A stretch of DNA of 64,000 bases, taken from positions 2,046,001 through 2,110,000 of the forward strand of contig NZ_CP083911.1 in NCBI RefSeq assembly GCF_020162115.1, read 5' to 3'. The notes below the pieces were generated by a model that had not been told where the DNA came from, ran no database searches, and worked only from the letters and a program-made list of their open reading frames with translations. The position numbers and the translations under genes are program-made. Below are positions 1-8,304 of this stretch, one piece after another. Source of the stretch: Tepidimonas taiwanensis. GTDB lineage: Bacteria; Pseudomonadota; Gammaproteobacteria; Burkholderiales; Burkholderiaceae_C. Position 1 is the first letter of the stretch. The number at the start of each line of letters is the position of its first letter.

Positions 1-167
1 GGCGGCACGCGGTGCGTCAGCAGCTCCAGCAGAAACTGCGGATCCTCGCCGGCGGGCGGGTTTTTGATCAGCTCGATCAGTTCGGCCGTCTGCTGGGCCG
101 ACAGCGGCAGCGGCGGAATGCCCAGCGCGGCGCGCTCGGCCACGTGTTCACGGTAGGCTTGCAACAT
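1..167 (-). CDS. acnB: Aconitate hydratase B, N-terminal fragment (cut by window edge)
   Basis: The first 55 codons of bifunctional aconitase B (citrate to isocitrate; many family members also act on 2-methylisocitrate) are visible; the rest lies left of the window. The start MLQAYREHVAERAALGIPP and the later run KNPPAGEDPQFLLELLTHRV match the N-terminal HEAT-like domain of the AcnB family almost position by position. The iron-sulphur ligands and active site are outside the window. It lies 21 bp downstream of the CitE-like lyase gene on the same strand, in a TCA-cycle neighbourhood. Identity is firm from the N-terminus alone. Confidence 0.9.
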   Translation of the reverse strand, partial: MLQAYREHVAERAALGIPPLPLSAQQTAELIELIKNPPAGEDPQFLLELLTHRVP

Positions 168-188
168 GGTGGTGTGCTCCAGAGGATG

Positions 189-1193
189 TCAGGAAAAGTA
201 GCCGCGCACCGGCTCGGGCAACGGCACGCCGGTGGCGTGCGCGCGCTCCAGCACCTGCCAAAAGTAGCGGAAAGACGCGCGGTCGTGCAAATGTCCCTGA
301 TGGGATATCGGGGCCCAGTCGGCCGCCGCGGCGGCCGCGATGATGTCGGCGGCGGTCTGCACCGCCTCGGCGTCGGGCTGGAAGGCCCGCACGATGGGTT
401 CGATCTGGTCGGGGTGGATGCTCCACATGCGCGTGTAGCCGAACTCGCGCGCCGCCCGGCGCGCCGCGTCGGCCACCGCCTCGCGGTCGCGGAATTCGGT
501 GACCACGCAGTGCGACGGCACCTTGCCGTGCGCGTGCGCGGCGCTGGCGATGGCGAGCTTGGCGCGGCGCACCAGCGGGTGCGCAAACTGCCCCTGCACC
601 GTCATCGCGTCGGCCGGGATCGCGCCCCCATGCGCCGAGACGAAGTCCATCAGCCCGAAACTCAGCGACACGACGCGCGGATGCGCCGCGATGTCGAACG
701 CCCGGTGCACCGCCGCGGGCGACTCGATCAACACGTGCAGCGGCAGCGACGGGGCGCCCGCGGCGTCCAGCGCCGCAGCCGCGCGCTCGACGTCCGCGAT
801 GGACTCGACCTTGGGCACCATCACGTGCGTCAGGCGCGTCCCGACCGAGCCGACGATGGTCGCGACATCGGCCGCGAAAGCGGGGTGATCGACCGGGTGC
901 ACGCGCACGCCCACGCGCGGCGGCACCGGCGCGGCCCAGTCCAGGCTGCGCACCAGCTCGACGACGAGCGCGGCGTGTTCGGCTTCGCCCCCGACCGGGG
1001 CGCCGTCCTCGCAATCCAGCGTCACGTCGAACAGGCACGCGCCGTGCCGCGCCGCCATCTCGGCCTGCAGCGCGAGGCTTTTGCGCATCCGCGCCTCGAC
1101 CCCCGCGTAGTGGTCGCACACCGGCAGGCCGACACGACCGGCCTGGGCGCCGAGCAGCACGGCGCGCGGGTGGGGCGAGGCGGCGGCAGCCAT
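189..1193 (-). CDS. HpcH/HpaI (CitE-like) CoA ester lyase
   Basis: A 334-residue protein of the HpcH/HpaI aldolase / citrate lyase beta family, TIM-barrel enzymes that cleave acyl-CoA esters such as malyl-CoA or citramalyl-CoA with a divalent metal. Visible family marks are DCEDGAP near residue 60 (acidic metal-site region), MVPKVES near 125, a conserved IESPAAV near 155, FGLMDFVSAHG near 175 and SIHPDQIEPI near 255. It lies between acnB and mdh on the same strand, a common arrangement in Comamonadaceae. The substrate cannot be read from sequence; malyl-CoA or citramalyl-CoA are possibilities. No citrate lyase alpha or gamma subunit is nearby, so true citrate lyase is unlikely. Confidence 0.85.
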   Translation of the reverse strand: MAAAASPHPRAVLLGAQAGRVGLPVCDHYAGVEARMRKSLALQAEMAARHGACLFDVTLDCEDGAPVGGEAEHAALVVELVRSLDWAAPVPPRVGVRVHPVDHPAFAADVATIVGSVGTRLTHVMVPKVESIADVERAAAALDAAGAPSLPLHVLIESPAAVHRAFDIAAHPRVVSLSFGLMDFVSAHGGAIPADAMTVQGQFAHPLVRRAKLAIASAAHAHGKVPSHCVVTEFRDREAVADAARRAAREFGYTRMWSIHPDQIEPIVRAFQPDAEAVQTAADIIAAAAAADWAPISHQGHLHDRASFRYFWQVLERAHATGVPLPEPVRGYFS

Positions 1194-1209
1194 CGCGCGG
1201 CGGGCCCGA

Positions 1210-2196
1210 TCAGAGCAGGTGCGCGACGCCCTGGCGCTCTTCTTCGAGCTCGGCCAGCGTCTTGTTCAGGCACTGCTGACTGAACTCGTCGATCGGCAGC
1301 CCCTCGACCACGGTGTACTCGCCGTTGGCGCAGGTGACCGGGAAGCCGAACATCACCTCCTTCGGGATCCCGTACCAGCCCTGCGACGGAATGCCCATCG
1401 TCACCCACTTGCCGTTGGTACCCAGCGCCCAGTCACGCATGTGGTCGATGGCCGCGTTGGCCGCCGACGCCGCCGACGACAGACCGCGCGCCTCGATGAT
1501 CGCCGCGCCGCGCTTGCCGACGGTGGGCAGGAAGACGTTGCGGTTCCAGTCCTCGTCGTTGATCATCTCTTTGACCGACTGGCCGTCGATGGTGGCAAAG
1601 CGGTAGTCGGCGTACATGGTCGGCGAGTGGTTGCCCCAGACGCACAGCTTCTCGATGCTGGAGACGGGCTTGCCGGTCTTGGCCGCTATCTGCGACAGCG
1701 CGCGGTTGTGGTCCAGGCGCAGCATCGCGGTGAAGTTCTTGGCCGGCAGGTCGGGCGCGGACTTCATCGCGATGTAGGCGTTGGTGTTGGCCGGGTTGCC
1801 CACGACCAGCACCTTGACGTTGCGCGACGCCACGGCGTTGAGCGCTTTGCCCTGCGCGGTGAAGATCTGCGCGTTGGCCGACAGCAGGTCCTTGCGCTCC
1901 ATGCCCGGCCCGCGGGGACGCGCGCCCACGAGCAGCGCGTAGTCGGTGTCCTTGAACGCCGTCATCGGGTCGCTGTGCGCCTCCATCCCCGCCAGCAGCG
2001 GGAAGGCGCAGTCCTCCAGCTCCATCATCACGCCCTTGAGCGCCTTCTGGGCCTTCTCGTCGGGGATCTCCAGCAACTGCAGGATCACCGGCTGGTCCTT
2101 GCCCAGCATCTCGCCGGAAGCGATACGGAACAGCAGCGCATAACCGATCTGGCCAGCAGCGCCGGTGACGGCGACGCGGACGGGCTTCTTGCTCAT
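1210..2196 (-). CDS. mdh: Malate dehydrogenase
   Basis: NAD-dependent malate dehydrogenase, 328 residues, of the long type typical of Betaproteobacteria. The Rossmann motif TGAAGQIGYALLFRIASG begins near residue 10. RPRGPGMERKDLL holds substrate-binding arginines, VGNPANTNAY is the conserved NAD/substrate loop, and VWGNHSPTMY carries the catalytic His. The start ATG at 2196 is chosen over one four codons upstream because GGAG lies about 7 nt before it. The gene is transcribed away from the GntR regulator, with two palindromes in the shared intergenic region, so control by that regulator is plausible. Confidence 0.95.
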   Translation of the reverse strand: MSKKPVRVAVTGAAGQIGYALLFRIASGEMLGKDQPVILQLLEIPDEKAQKALKGVMMELEDCAFPLLAGMEAHSDPMTAFKDTDYALLVGARPRGPGMERKDLLSANAQIFTAQGKALNAVASRNVKVLVVGNPANTNAYIAMKSAPDLPAKNFTAMLRLDHNRALSQIAAKTGKPVSSIEKLCVWGNHSPTMYADYRFATIDGQSVKEMINDEDWNRNVFLPTVGKRGAAIIEARGLSSAASAANAAIDHMRDWALGTNGKWVTMGIPSQGWYGIPKEVMFGFPVTCANGEYTVVEGLPIDEFSQQCLNKTLAELEEERQGVAHLL

Positions 2197-2235
2197 GGGG
2201 TTCTCCATAGGGGAAGGTGTGGATTGACGGCGTGA

Positions 2236-2251
2236 GTGTACCTTGGTACAC
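2236..2251. promoter_or_regulatory. Inverted repeat GTGTACC-TT-GGTACAC in the mdh/gntR divergent region
   Basis: A perfect 7-bp inverted repeat with a 2-bp centre, 40 bp upstream of the mdh start and about 36 bp upstream of the GntR-type gene. It has the size of a dimeric repressor site. Which protein binds it is not known from the sequence. Confidence 0.4.
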
Positions 2252-2274
2252 CCCCGGCGTCAATTTGTCTTATG

Positions 2275-2286
2275 TCTTATATAAGA
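2275..2286. promoter_or_regulatory. 12-bp perfect palindrome TCTTATATAAGA at the gntR start
   Basis: TCTTATATAAGA is a perfect palindrome ending one base before the regulator's first ATG at 2288. A further half site, TCTTAT, lies 7 bp upstream at 2268-2273. The stretch is AT-rich in a GC-rich context and could also hold a -10 element. Position and symmetry suggest an autoregulatory operator for the adjacent GntR protein; this is inference. Confidence 0.5.
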
Positions 2287-2287
2287 T

Positions 2288-3103
2288 ATGATTACGCGCA
2301 TGAAACCCGACGGCCCCACCACGCTGCATGCACCCCCGACTGCGGGAGCGCCAGGCGTGGCCGCCGCGGGCGCGCCCACACCCGCCTTCAGCCCGCTGTA
2401 CCAGCAGATCAAGGCGCTCATCCTGCAAAGCCTGCAGGCCGGCGAATGGAAGCCGGGCGACCCCATCCCGAGCGAGGTCGAGCTCGCTGCGCGCTACCGC
2501 GTCAGCCAGGGGACAGTGCGCAAGGCCATCGACGAGCTGGCCGCGGAAAACCTCCTCGTGCGCCGGCAGGGCAAGGGCACGTTCGTCGCCACCCACGCCG
2601 AGCAGCACATCCAGTACCGCTTCCTGCGGCTGCACCCGGACAGTGGGACGCTGGACGACATCGGCCCGGCCACGCGCGAGGTGCTGGCCTGCCGGCGCGT
2701 GCGCGCCAACGCCGAGGTCGCCGCCGCGCTGCAACTGCAGCCGGGCGAAACCGTCGTGCAGGTCAGCCGCGTGCTGTCGTTCCAGGGCATCCCCACCATT
2801 TACGAGGAGCTGTGGCTGCCGGGCACGGCGTTTCGCGGCCTGACGCTGGAAGCGCTGTCGGCCTACGCCGGGCCGATGTACGCGCTGTTCGAGACCCAGT
2901 TCGGCGTGCGCATGGTGCGCGCGGAGGAGCGCATCAAGGCCGTCGCCGCCACGGGCGCGGCGGCGCAGCGGCTGCAGGTGCCCGCCGGCACGCCGCTGCT
3001 GAGCGTGGAGCGGCTGGCCTACACCTACAACGGCGTGCCGATGGAGCTGCGCCGCGGCCTGTACCGCACCGACCGGCACCACTACCGCAACGAACTGAGC
3101 TGA
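2288..3103 (+). CDS. GntR/HutC-family transcriptional regulator
   Basis: A 271-residue repressor-type protein. An N-terminal GntR winged helix covers about residues 38-105 (YQQIKALILQ, PIPSEVELAARYRVSQGTVR, LVRRQGKGTFVA). A C-terminal UTRA effector domain follows (about 125-265, with IPTIYEELWLP and GVPMELRRGLYRTDRHHY). The gene precedes sdhCDAB on the same strand and is divergent from mdh, so TCA-cycle control is a reasonable inference; the effector is unknown. No ribosome site is visible before the ATG at 2288 or the ATG at 2300, and translation may begin at or near the transcript end. The first 35 residues are low-complexity Ala/Pro. Confidence 0.85.
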   Translation: MITRMKPDGPTTLHAPPTAGAPGVAAAGAPTPAFSPLYQQIKALILQSLQAGEWKPGDPIPSEVELAARYRVSQGTVRKAIDELAAENLLVRRQGKGTFVATHAEQHIQYRFLRLHPDSGTLDDIGPATREVLACRRVRANAEVAAALQLQPGETVVQVSRVLSFQGIPTIYEELWLPGTAFRGLTLEALSAYAGPMYALFETQFGVRMVRAEERIKAVAATGAAAQRLQVPAGTPLLSVERLAYTYNGVPMELRRGLYRTDRHHYRNELS

Positions 3104-3273
3104 CGACGCCGACGAGGACACCGCCGATGCGACAACCCGCCATGCTGCATTGCAATAGAATCGTCTGCCAGTCACCCGTCAGCGACCGGATGCACACTTC
3201 GGATCTCGCCGCCCCGGTCGCCAGCGACCGCGGCGGCATCGGCGGCTTGCACTGACCTCCCAGGAGAACTTCG
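3104..3273 (+). promoter_or_regulatory. Intergenic leader ahead of the sdh operon
   Basis: A 170-bp gap between the regulator and sdhC. TAGAAT at 3156-3161 is a candidate -10 box but no good -35 lies 16-18 bp upstream, so the promoter is tentative. A strong Shine-Dalgarno (AGGAG near 3260) serves sdhC. Confidence 0.3.
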
Positions 3274-3705
3274 ATGACGCCCATGCGCACCGCGCGGCCT
3301 GAGTTCCGCAATATCAACGCGTTCAAAGACCTGACGACCTACCGCCTGCCCGTGGCGGGCTGGGTATCCATCCTGCACCGCGCCAGCGGCGGCCTGATGT
3401 TCCTGCTGCTGCCGTTCGTGGTGTGGATGATGGACACCTCGCTGTCGTCGGAGCTGTCGTACGGTACGTTCACCGCGGTCTTCACCGCCGGCGCGGGCTT
3501 CGTCCCCGGGTGGTTCTTCAAGCTCGTCGCGCTGGCGCTGATCTGGGCCTACCTGCACCACTTCTGCGCGGGCGTGCGCCACCTGATCATGGACGTCACC
3601 CACAAGGTGGACAAAGCCTACGGCCGCTCCTCGGCGATCGTCACGCTGGTGGTGAGCCTCGGCCTGACCGTGGTGCTGGGCGCCAAGCTGTTTGGCCTGT
3701 ACTGA
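3274..3705 (+). CDS. sdhC: Succinate dehydrogenase cytochrome b556 subunit
   Basis: Membrane anchor subunit SdhC of complex II, 143 residues with three hydrophobic helices (about 38-55, 80-100 and 118-140). HRASGG near residue 34 is the family motif at the quinone site, and HHFCAGVRHLIMD near 94 carries the histidines expected to include a haem b ligand. It is first in sdhC-sdhD-sdhA-sdhB-sdhE-gltA. An AGGAG sequence about 10 nt upstream supports the ATG at 3274; a second ATG two codons later is possible. Confidence 0.93.
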   Translation: MTPMRTARPEFRNINAFKDLTTYRLPVAGWVSILHRASGGLMFLLLPFVVWMMDTSLSSELSYGTFTAVFTAGAGFVPGWFFKLVALALIWAYLHHFCAGVRHLIMDVTHKVDKAYGRSSAIVTLVVSLGLTVVLGAKLFGLY

Positions 3706-3732
3706 TTCCCCCCTCAGACGGAGTAGCGACAA

Positions 3733-4098
3733 ATGGCGGTCAATTACGGCTCCAAGCGCGTCGTCACCGGCGCTCACTACGGCCTGCGCGACTGGCTCGT
3801 GCAGCGCGTCACCGCGGTGCTGATGGCCCTGTTCACCGTGGTCCTGCTGGCGCAGGTGATCTTCACCCCCGGCCCGATCGGCTACGAAGCCTGGGCCGGC
3901 ATCTTCGCGGCCACGTGGATGAAATTCCTCACTTTCGCGGTGGTCGTCGCGCTCGCGTGGCACGCGTGGGTGGGCGTGCGCGACATCTGGATGGATTACA
4001 TCAAGCCCGTGGGCCTGCGCCTGGCCCTGCATGTGTTCACCCTCGTCTGGCTGGTCGGTTGCACAGGCTGGGCGTTCCAAGTGCTCTGGAGGCTGTAA
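3733..4098 (+). CDS. sdhD: Succinate dehydrogenase membrane anchor subunit
   Basis: SdhD, 121 residues, the second membrane anchor of complex II. Three hydrophobic segments (about 24-45, 58-78, 97-117) are visible, with GLRDWLVQRVTAV near residue 18 and HAWVGVRDIWMDYI near 77, the region expected to contribute to haem and quinone binding. The spacing of 27 bp after sdhC and 3 bp before sdhA indicates one transcript. Sequence is less conserved than SdhA/B, but position and topology make the call secure. Confidence 0.92.
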   Translation: MAVNYGSKRVVTGAHYGLRDWLVQRVTAVLMALFTVVLLAQVIFTPGPIGYEAWAGIFAATWMKFLTFAVVVALAWHAWVGVRDIWMDYIKPVGLRLALHVFTLVWLVGCTGWAFQVLWRL

Positions 4099-4101
4099 GC
4101 C

Positions 4102-5907
4102 ATGACTCAGACTTCGAATCTTCCCCGTCGCCGCTTCGACGTCGTGATCGTCGGCGCCGGTGGCTCCGGCATGCGCGCGTCGCTGCAGCTCGCCCGCGCC
4201 GGCCTCAACGTGGCGGTGCTGTCCAAGGTCTTCCCCACCCGCTCGCACACCGTGGCGGCCCAGGGCGGCATCGGGGCGTCGCTCGGCAACATGTCCGAGG
4301 ACAACTGGCACTACCACTTCTACGACACCGTCAAGGGCTCCGACTGGCTCGGCGACCAGGACGCGATCGAATTCATGTGCCGCGAGGCGCCCAAGGTTGT
4401 GTACGAGCTGGAGCACATGGGGATGCCGTTCGACCGCAACCCCGATGGCACCATCTACCAGCGCCCCTTTGGCGGCCACACCGCCAACTACGGCGAAAAG
4501 CCCGTGCAGCGCGCCTGCGCCGCGGCCGACCGCACCGGCCACGCGATGCTGCACACGCTCTACCAGCAAAACGTCGCCGCGCGCACCACGTTCTTCGTCG
4601 AGTGGATGGCGCTGGACCTGATCCGCGACACCGACGGTGACGTCGTGGGCGTGACCGCGCTGGAGATGGAAACCGGCGACGTCTACATCCTCGAGGCCAA
4701 GGCCACGCTGCTGGCCACCGGCGGGGCCGGGCGGATTTATGCCGCCAGCACCAACGCCTTCATCAACACCGGCGACGGCCTCGGCATGGCCGCGCGCGCC
4801 GGCATCCCGCTGCAGGACATGGAGTTCTGGCAGTTCCACCCGACGGGCGTCGCCGGCGCGGGCGTGCTGCTGACCGAAGGCTGCCGCGGCGAAGGCGCGA
4901 TCCTGCTCAACAGCAACGGCGAGCGCTTCATGGAGCGCTATGCACCGACGCTCAAGGACCTGGCACCGCGCGACTTCGTCAGCCGCTGCATGGACCAGGA
5001 GATCAAGGAAGGGCGTGGCTGCGGTCCGAACAAGGACTACATCCTGCTCAAACTCGACCACCTCGGCCCCGAGACGATCCACAAGCGGCTGCCGTCGGTG
5101 TACGAGATCGGCATCAACTTCGCCAACGTCGACATCACGAAGGAGCCGATTCCCGTCGTGCCGACCATCCACTACCAGATGGGCGGCATCCCGACCAACA
5201 TCAACGGCCAGGTCGTCGTGCCGGATGGTAACGGCGGCCAGAAGGTGGTCAACGGCCTGTACGCGGTGGGCGAGTGCTCGTGCGTGTCGGTGCACGGTGC
5301 CAACCGGCTGGGCACCAACTCGCTGCTGGACCTGCTGGTCTTCGGCCGCGCGGCGGGCAACCACATCGTCGCGAATCTCGATCGCGCCCGCGAGCACAAG
5401 CCGCTGCCGAAGGACGCGGCCGACCGCACGCTCGCGCGGCTGGCGCGGCTCGAGAGCTGCCGCGACGGCGAATACGCGCAGGCCGTCGCCAACGATATCC
5501 GCCAGACCATGCAGCAGCACGCGGGCGTCTTCCGCACGCAGGCCAGCATGGACGAAGGCGTGCGCAAGATCAACGCGCTGCGCGAGCGCGTGGCGAATAT
5601 CGGTCTGAAGGATCACTCCAAGGTGTTCAACACCGCGCGCATCGAGGCGCTGGAGGTCGAAAACCTGATCGAAGCCGCGCAGGCGACGATGACCTCGGCC
5701 GCCGCGCGCAAGGAGTGCCGCGGCGCCCACACGGTCAAGGACTACGAGCGCCCGGCCGACGACCCCGAGTGCCCGCTGGGCCGCAACGACAAGGAGTGGA
5801 TGAAGCACACCCTGTGGTGGAGCGAAACGAATTCGCTCACCTACAAGCCGGTCAACCTCAAGCCGTTGACCGTCGAGTCGATCCCGCCCAAGGTCCGCAC
5901 GTTCTGA
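4102..5907 (+). CDS. sdhA: Succinate dehydrogenase flavoprotein subunit
   Basis: Catalytic flavoprotein of complex II, oxidising succinate to fumarate; 601 residues, a normal length. The N-terminal dinucleotide fold is VVIVGAGGSGMRASLQLA. RSHTVAAQGG contains His49, the residue that carries covalent FAD in this family. HPTGVAGAGVLLTEGCRGEG forms part of the active site, and the C-terminal domain ends with ECRGAHTVKDYERP. It starts 3 bp after sdhD, so translation is probably coupled. Confidence 0.97.
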   Translation: MTQTSNLPRRRFDVVIVGAGGSGMRASLQLARAGLNVAVLSKVFPTRSHTVAAQGGIGASLGNMSEDNWHYHFYDTVKGSDWLGDQDAIEFMCREAPKVVYELEHMGMPFDRNPDGTIYQRPFGGHTANYGEKPVQRACAAADRTGHAMLHTLYQQNVAARTTFFVEWMALDLIRDTDGDVVGVTALEMETGDVYILEAKATLLATGGAGRIYAASTNAFINTGDGLGMAARAGIPLQDMEFWQFHPTGVAGAGVLLTEGCRGEGAILLNSNGERFMERYAPTLKDLAPRDFVSRCMDQEIKEGRGCGPNKDYILLKLDHLGPETIHKRLPSVYEIGINFANVDITKEPIPVVPTIHYQMGGIPTNINGQVVVPDGNGGQKVVNGLYAVGECSCVSVHGANRLGTNSLLDLLVFGRAAGNHIVANLDRAREHKPLPKDAADRTLARLARLESCRDGEYAQAVANDIRQTMQQHAGVFRTQASMDEGVRKINALRERVANIGLKDHSKVFNTARIEALEVENLIEAAQATMTSAAARKECRGAHTVKDYERPADDPECPLGRNDKEWMKHTLWWSETNSLTYKPVNLKPLTVESIPPKVRTF

Positions 5908-5932
5908 CGTCCCCACGCCGGAGGATCCCATC

Positions 5933-6634
5933 ATGGCCAAACGCACGTTCAAGATCTACCGCTACGATCCGGACAAGGACGCCAAGCCCTACATGCAGAC
6001 GCTGGAGGTGGAGCTCACCACCGAGCGCATGTTGCTCGATGCGCTGATCAAACTCAAGGAGCTCGACCCGACGCTGTCGTTCCGCCGCTCCTGCCGCGAG
6101 GGCGTGTGCGGCTCGGACGCGATGAACATCAACGGCAAGAACGGCCTGGCGTGCCTGACCAACCTGCGCACGCTGCCCGACACGATCGTGCTCAAGCCGC
6201 TGCCGGGCCTGCCGGTGGTACGCGACCTGATCGTGGACATGACGCTGTTCTTCAAGCAGTACCACTCGATCAAGCCGTACCTCATCAACGAAACCCAGCC
6301 GCCCGAGAAGGAGCGCCTGCAGTCGCCGGAAGAGCGCGAGGAGCTCAACGGCCTGTACGAGTGCATCCTGTGCGCGAGCTGCAGCACCTCGTGCCCGAGC
6401 TTCTGGTGGAACCCGGACAAGTTCGTCGGCCCGGCCGGCCTGCTGCAGGCGTACCGCTTCATCGCCGACAGCCGCGACCAGGCCACCAGCGAGCGCCTCG
6501 ACAACCTCGAGGACCCGTACCGGCTGTTCCGCTGCCACACCATCATGAACTGCGTCGACGTCTGCCCGAAGGGGCTGAACCCCACCAAGGCGATCGGCAA
6601 GATCAAGGAATTGATGGTGCGCCGCGCCGTCTGA
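5933..6634 (+). CDS. sdhB: Succinate dehydrogenase iron-sulphur subunit
   Basis: SdhB, 233 residues, passes electrons from FAD to quinone. The [2Fe-2S] site is SCREGVCGSD with Cys54, Cys59, Asp62 and, after the loop, Cys74; Asp in the third position also occurs in enterobacterial SdhB. The [4Fe-4S] and [3Fe-4S] sites are CILCASCSTSCP (about 143-154) and CHTIMNCVDVCPKGLNP (about 201-217). A GGAGG Shine-Dalgarno lies upstream. Confidence 0.97.
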   Translation: MAKRTFKIYRYDPDKDAKPYMQTLEVELTTERMLLDALIKLKELDPTLSFRRSCREGVCGSDAMNINGKNGLACLTNLRTLPDTIVLKPLPGLPVVRDLIVDMTLFFKQYHSIKPYLINETQPPEKERLQSPEEREELNGLYECILCASCSTSCPSFWWNPDKFVGPAGLLQAYRFIADSRDQATSERLDNLEDPYRLFRCHTIMNCVDVCPKGLNPTKAIGKIKELMVRRAV

Positions 6635-6655
6635 CGGCGCCCCCGGACCCAGGCC

Positions 6656-6985
6656 ATGGACGACCGCGACCGGCTCGACGACCACCAGCTCGGCAAGCTG
6701 CGCTGGCGCTGCCGTCGCGGTCTGCTCGAAAACGACCTGTTCATCGAGCGCTTTTTCAGCCGCCACGGGGCGACGCTGACCGTGCGGCAGGCCCGCGGGC
6801 TGGAGTTGCTGATGGACCTCAGCGACAACGACCTGCTCGATTTGCTGCTGCGCCGCCGTGAGCCCGACGGCGCCCTCGCCACCCCGGAGGTCCTCGAGGT
6901 GCTGGCGCTGCTGCGCACGCCCGTGCGTGATGGCGCCCCCACCCCCTCGGCGGACCCCGCCCAACCCCCCCAGGACTCCCCATGA
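6656..6985 (+). CDS. sdhE: FAD assembly factor SdhE
   Basis: Small soluble factor (SdhE/YgfY, PF03937) needed for covalent flavinylation of SdhA. The family motif R-G-x-x-E is present as RRGLLENDLF near residue 20. The protein has 109 residues, the first 80 or so forming the helical domain and the rest a Pro/Ala-rich tail. Position between sdhB and gltA is usual in this group. Its stop codon overlaps the gltA start by 4 nt (ATGA). Confidence 0.92.
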   Translation: MDDRDRLDDHQLGKLRWRCRRGLLENDLFIERFFSRHGATLTVRQARGLELLMDLSDNDLLDLLLRRREPDGALATPEVLEVLALLRTPVRDGAPTPSADPAQPPQDSP

Positions 6986-8292
6986 AACTGCAAAACCACA
7001 AAGCCACGCTGTCGTTTTCCAATGGCGCGCCCAGCGTCGAGCTGCCGATCTACTCCGGCACCGTCGGGCCGGACGTGATCGACATCCGCAAGCTCTACGC
7101 GCAGACCGGCATGTTCACCTACGACCCGGGGTTCCTCTCCACGGCGTCGTGCCAGTCCGCCATCACCTACATCGACGGTGACAAGGGCGAGCTGCTCTAC
7201 CGCGGCTACCCGATCGAGCAGCTGGCCACCCAGTGCGACTACCTCGAGACCTGCTACCTGCTGCTCTACGGTGAGCTGCCCAACGCGCAGCAGAAGGCCG
7301 ACTTCGCGCGCCGCGTCACGCTGCACACGATGGTGCACGAGCAGATGCAGTTCTTCCTGCGCGGCTTCCGGCGCGACGCGCACCCGATGGCGGTGCTCAC
7401 CGGGCTGGTGGGTGCGATGTCGGCCTTCTACCACGACAGCACCGACATCAACAACCCCGAGCACCGCGAGATCGCCGCGATCCGCCTGATCGCCAAGATG
7501 CCGACGCTGGTCGCGATGGCCTACAAGTACGGCGTCGGTCAGCCCTACATCTACCCGCGCAACGACCTGAGCTACGCCGGCAACTTCCTGCGCATGATGT
7601 TTGCCACGCCGTGCGAGGAGTACCGCGTCAACCCGGTGCTCGAGCGCGCGATGGACCGCATCTTCATCCTGCACGCGGATCACGAACAAAACGCGTCCAC
7701 CTCGACGGTGCGCCTGTGCGGCAGCTCCGGCACCAACCCGTTCGCGGCGATCGCGGCCGGTGTGGCCTGTCTGTGGGGCCCGGCGCACGGCGGCGCCAAC
7801 GAGGCGTGCCTGAACATGCTGGAAGAAATCCAGGCGATGGGCGGCGTCGAGAAGATCGGCGAGTTCATCGCCAAGGTCAAGGACAAGAACTCGGGCGTGC
7901 GCCTGATGGGCTTTGGCCACCGCGTCTACAAGAACTATGACCCGCGCGCCAAGCTGATGCAGGAGACCTGCCACGAGGTGCTGGGCGAGCTGGGCCTGGA
8001 AAACGACCCGCTGTTCGCGCTGGCGCGCAAGCTCGAGCAGATCGCGCTGGAGGACGACTACTTCGTGCAGCGCAAGCTCTACCCGAACGTCGACTTCTAT
8101 TCCGGCATCGTGCAGCGCGCGATCGGCATCCCGGTCAACCTGTTCACCGGTATCTTCGCGCTGGCGCGCACGGTGGGCTGGATCGCCCAGCTCAACGAGA
8201 TGATTTCCGATCCCGAGTATAAGATCGGGCGTCCGCGCCAGCTCTTCACCGGCGCGGCCAAGCGCGACGTCAAGCCGATCGAGCAACGCTGA
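6982..8292 (+). CDS. gltA: Citrate synthase
   Basis: Type II (hexameric, NADH-sensitive family) citrate synthase, 436 residues, condensing acetyl-CoA and oxaloacetate. Active-site regions are visible: GPAHGGANEA near residue 270, GFGHRVYKNYDPRAKLM near 310 and VDFYSGIV near 370 with the catalytic Asp. The start overlaps the sdhE stop (ATGA), so it is the last gene of the sdh operon; leuC follows after 12 bp and could be read through from it. Confidence 0.97.
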   Translation: MKLQNHKATLSFSNGAPSVELPIYSGTVGPDVIDIRKLYAQTGMFTYDPGFLSTASCQSAITYIDGDKGELLYRGYPIEQLATQCDYLETCYLLLYGELPNAQQKADFARRVTLHTMVHEQMQFFLRGFRRDAHPMAVLTGLVGAMSAFYHDSTDINNPEHREIAAIRLIAKMPTLVAMAYKYGVGQPYIYPRNDLSYAGNFLRMMFATPCEEYRVNPVLERAMDRIFILHADHEQNASTSTVRLCGSSGTNPFAAIAAGVACLWGPAHGGANEACLNMLEEIQAMGGVEKIGEFIAKVKDKNSGVRLMGFGHRVYKNYDPRAKLMQETCHEVLGELGLENDPLFALARKLEQIALEDDYFVQRKLYPNVDFYSGIVQRAIGIPVNLFTGIFALARTVGWIAQLNEMISDPEYKIGRPRQLFTGAAKRDVKPIEQR

Positions 8293-8304
8293 TACCGCCA
8301 CCGC

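Noticed and set aside
189..1193. Annotating the HpcH/HpaI gene as citrate lyase beta subunit citE
   Set aside because: No alpha, gamma or accessory citrate lyase genes are nearby, and the family covers several CoA-ester lyases.
8293..8304. A leucine attenuator before leuC
   Set aside because: Only 12 bp separate gltA and leuC, too little for a leader peptide.
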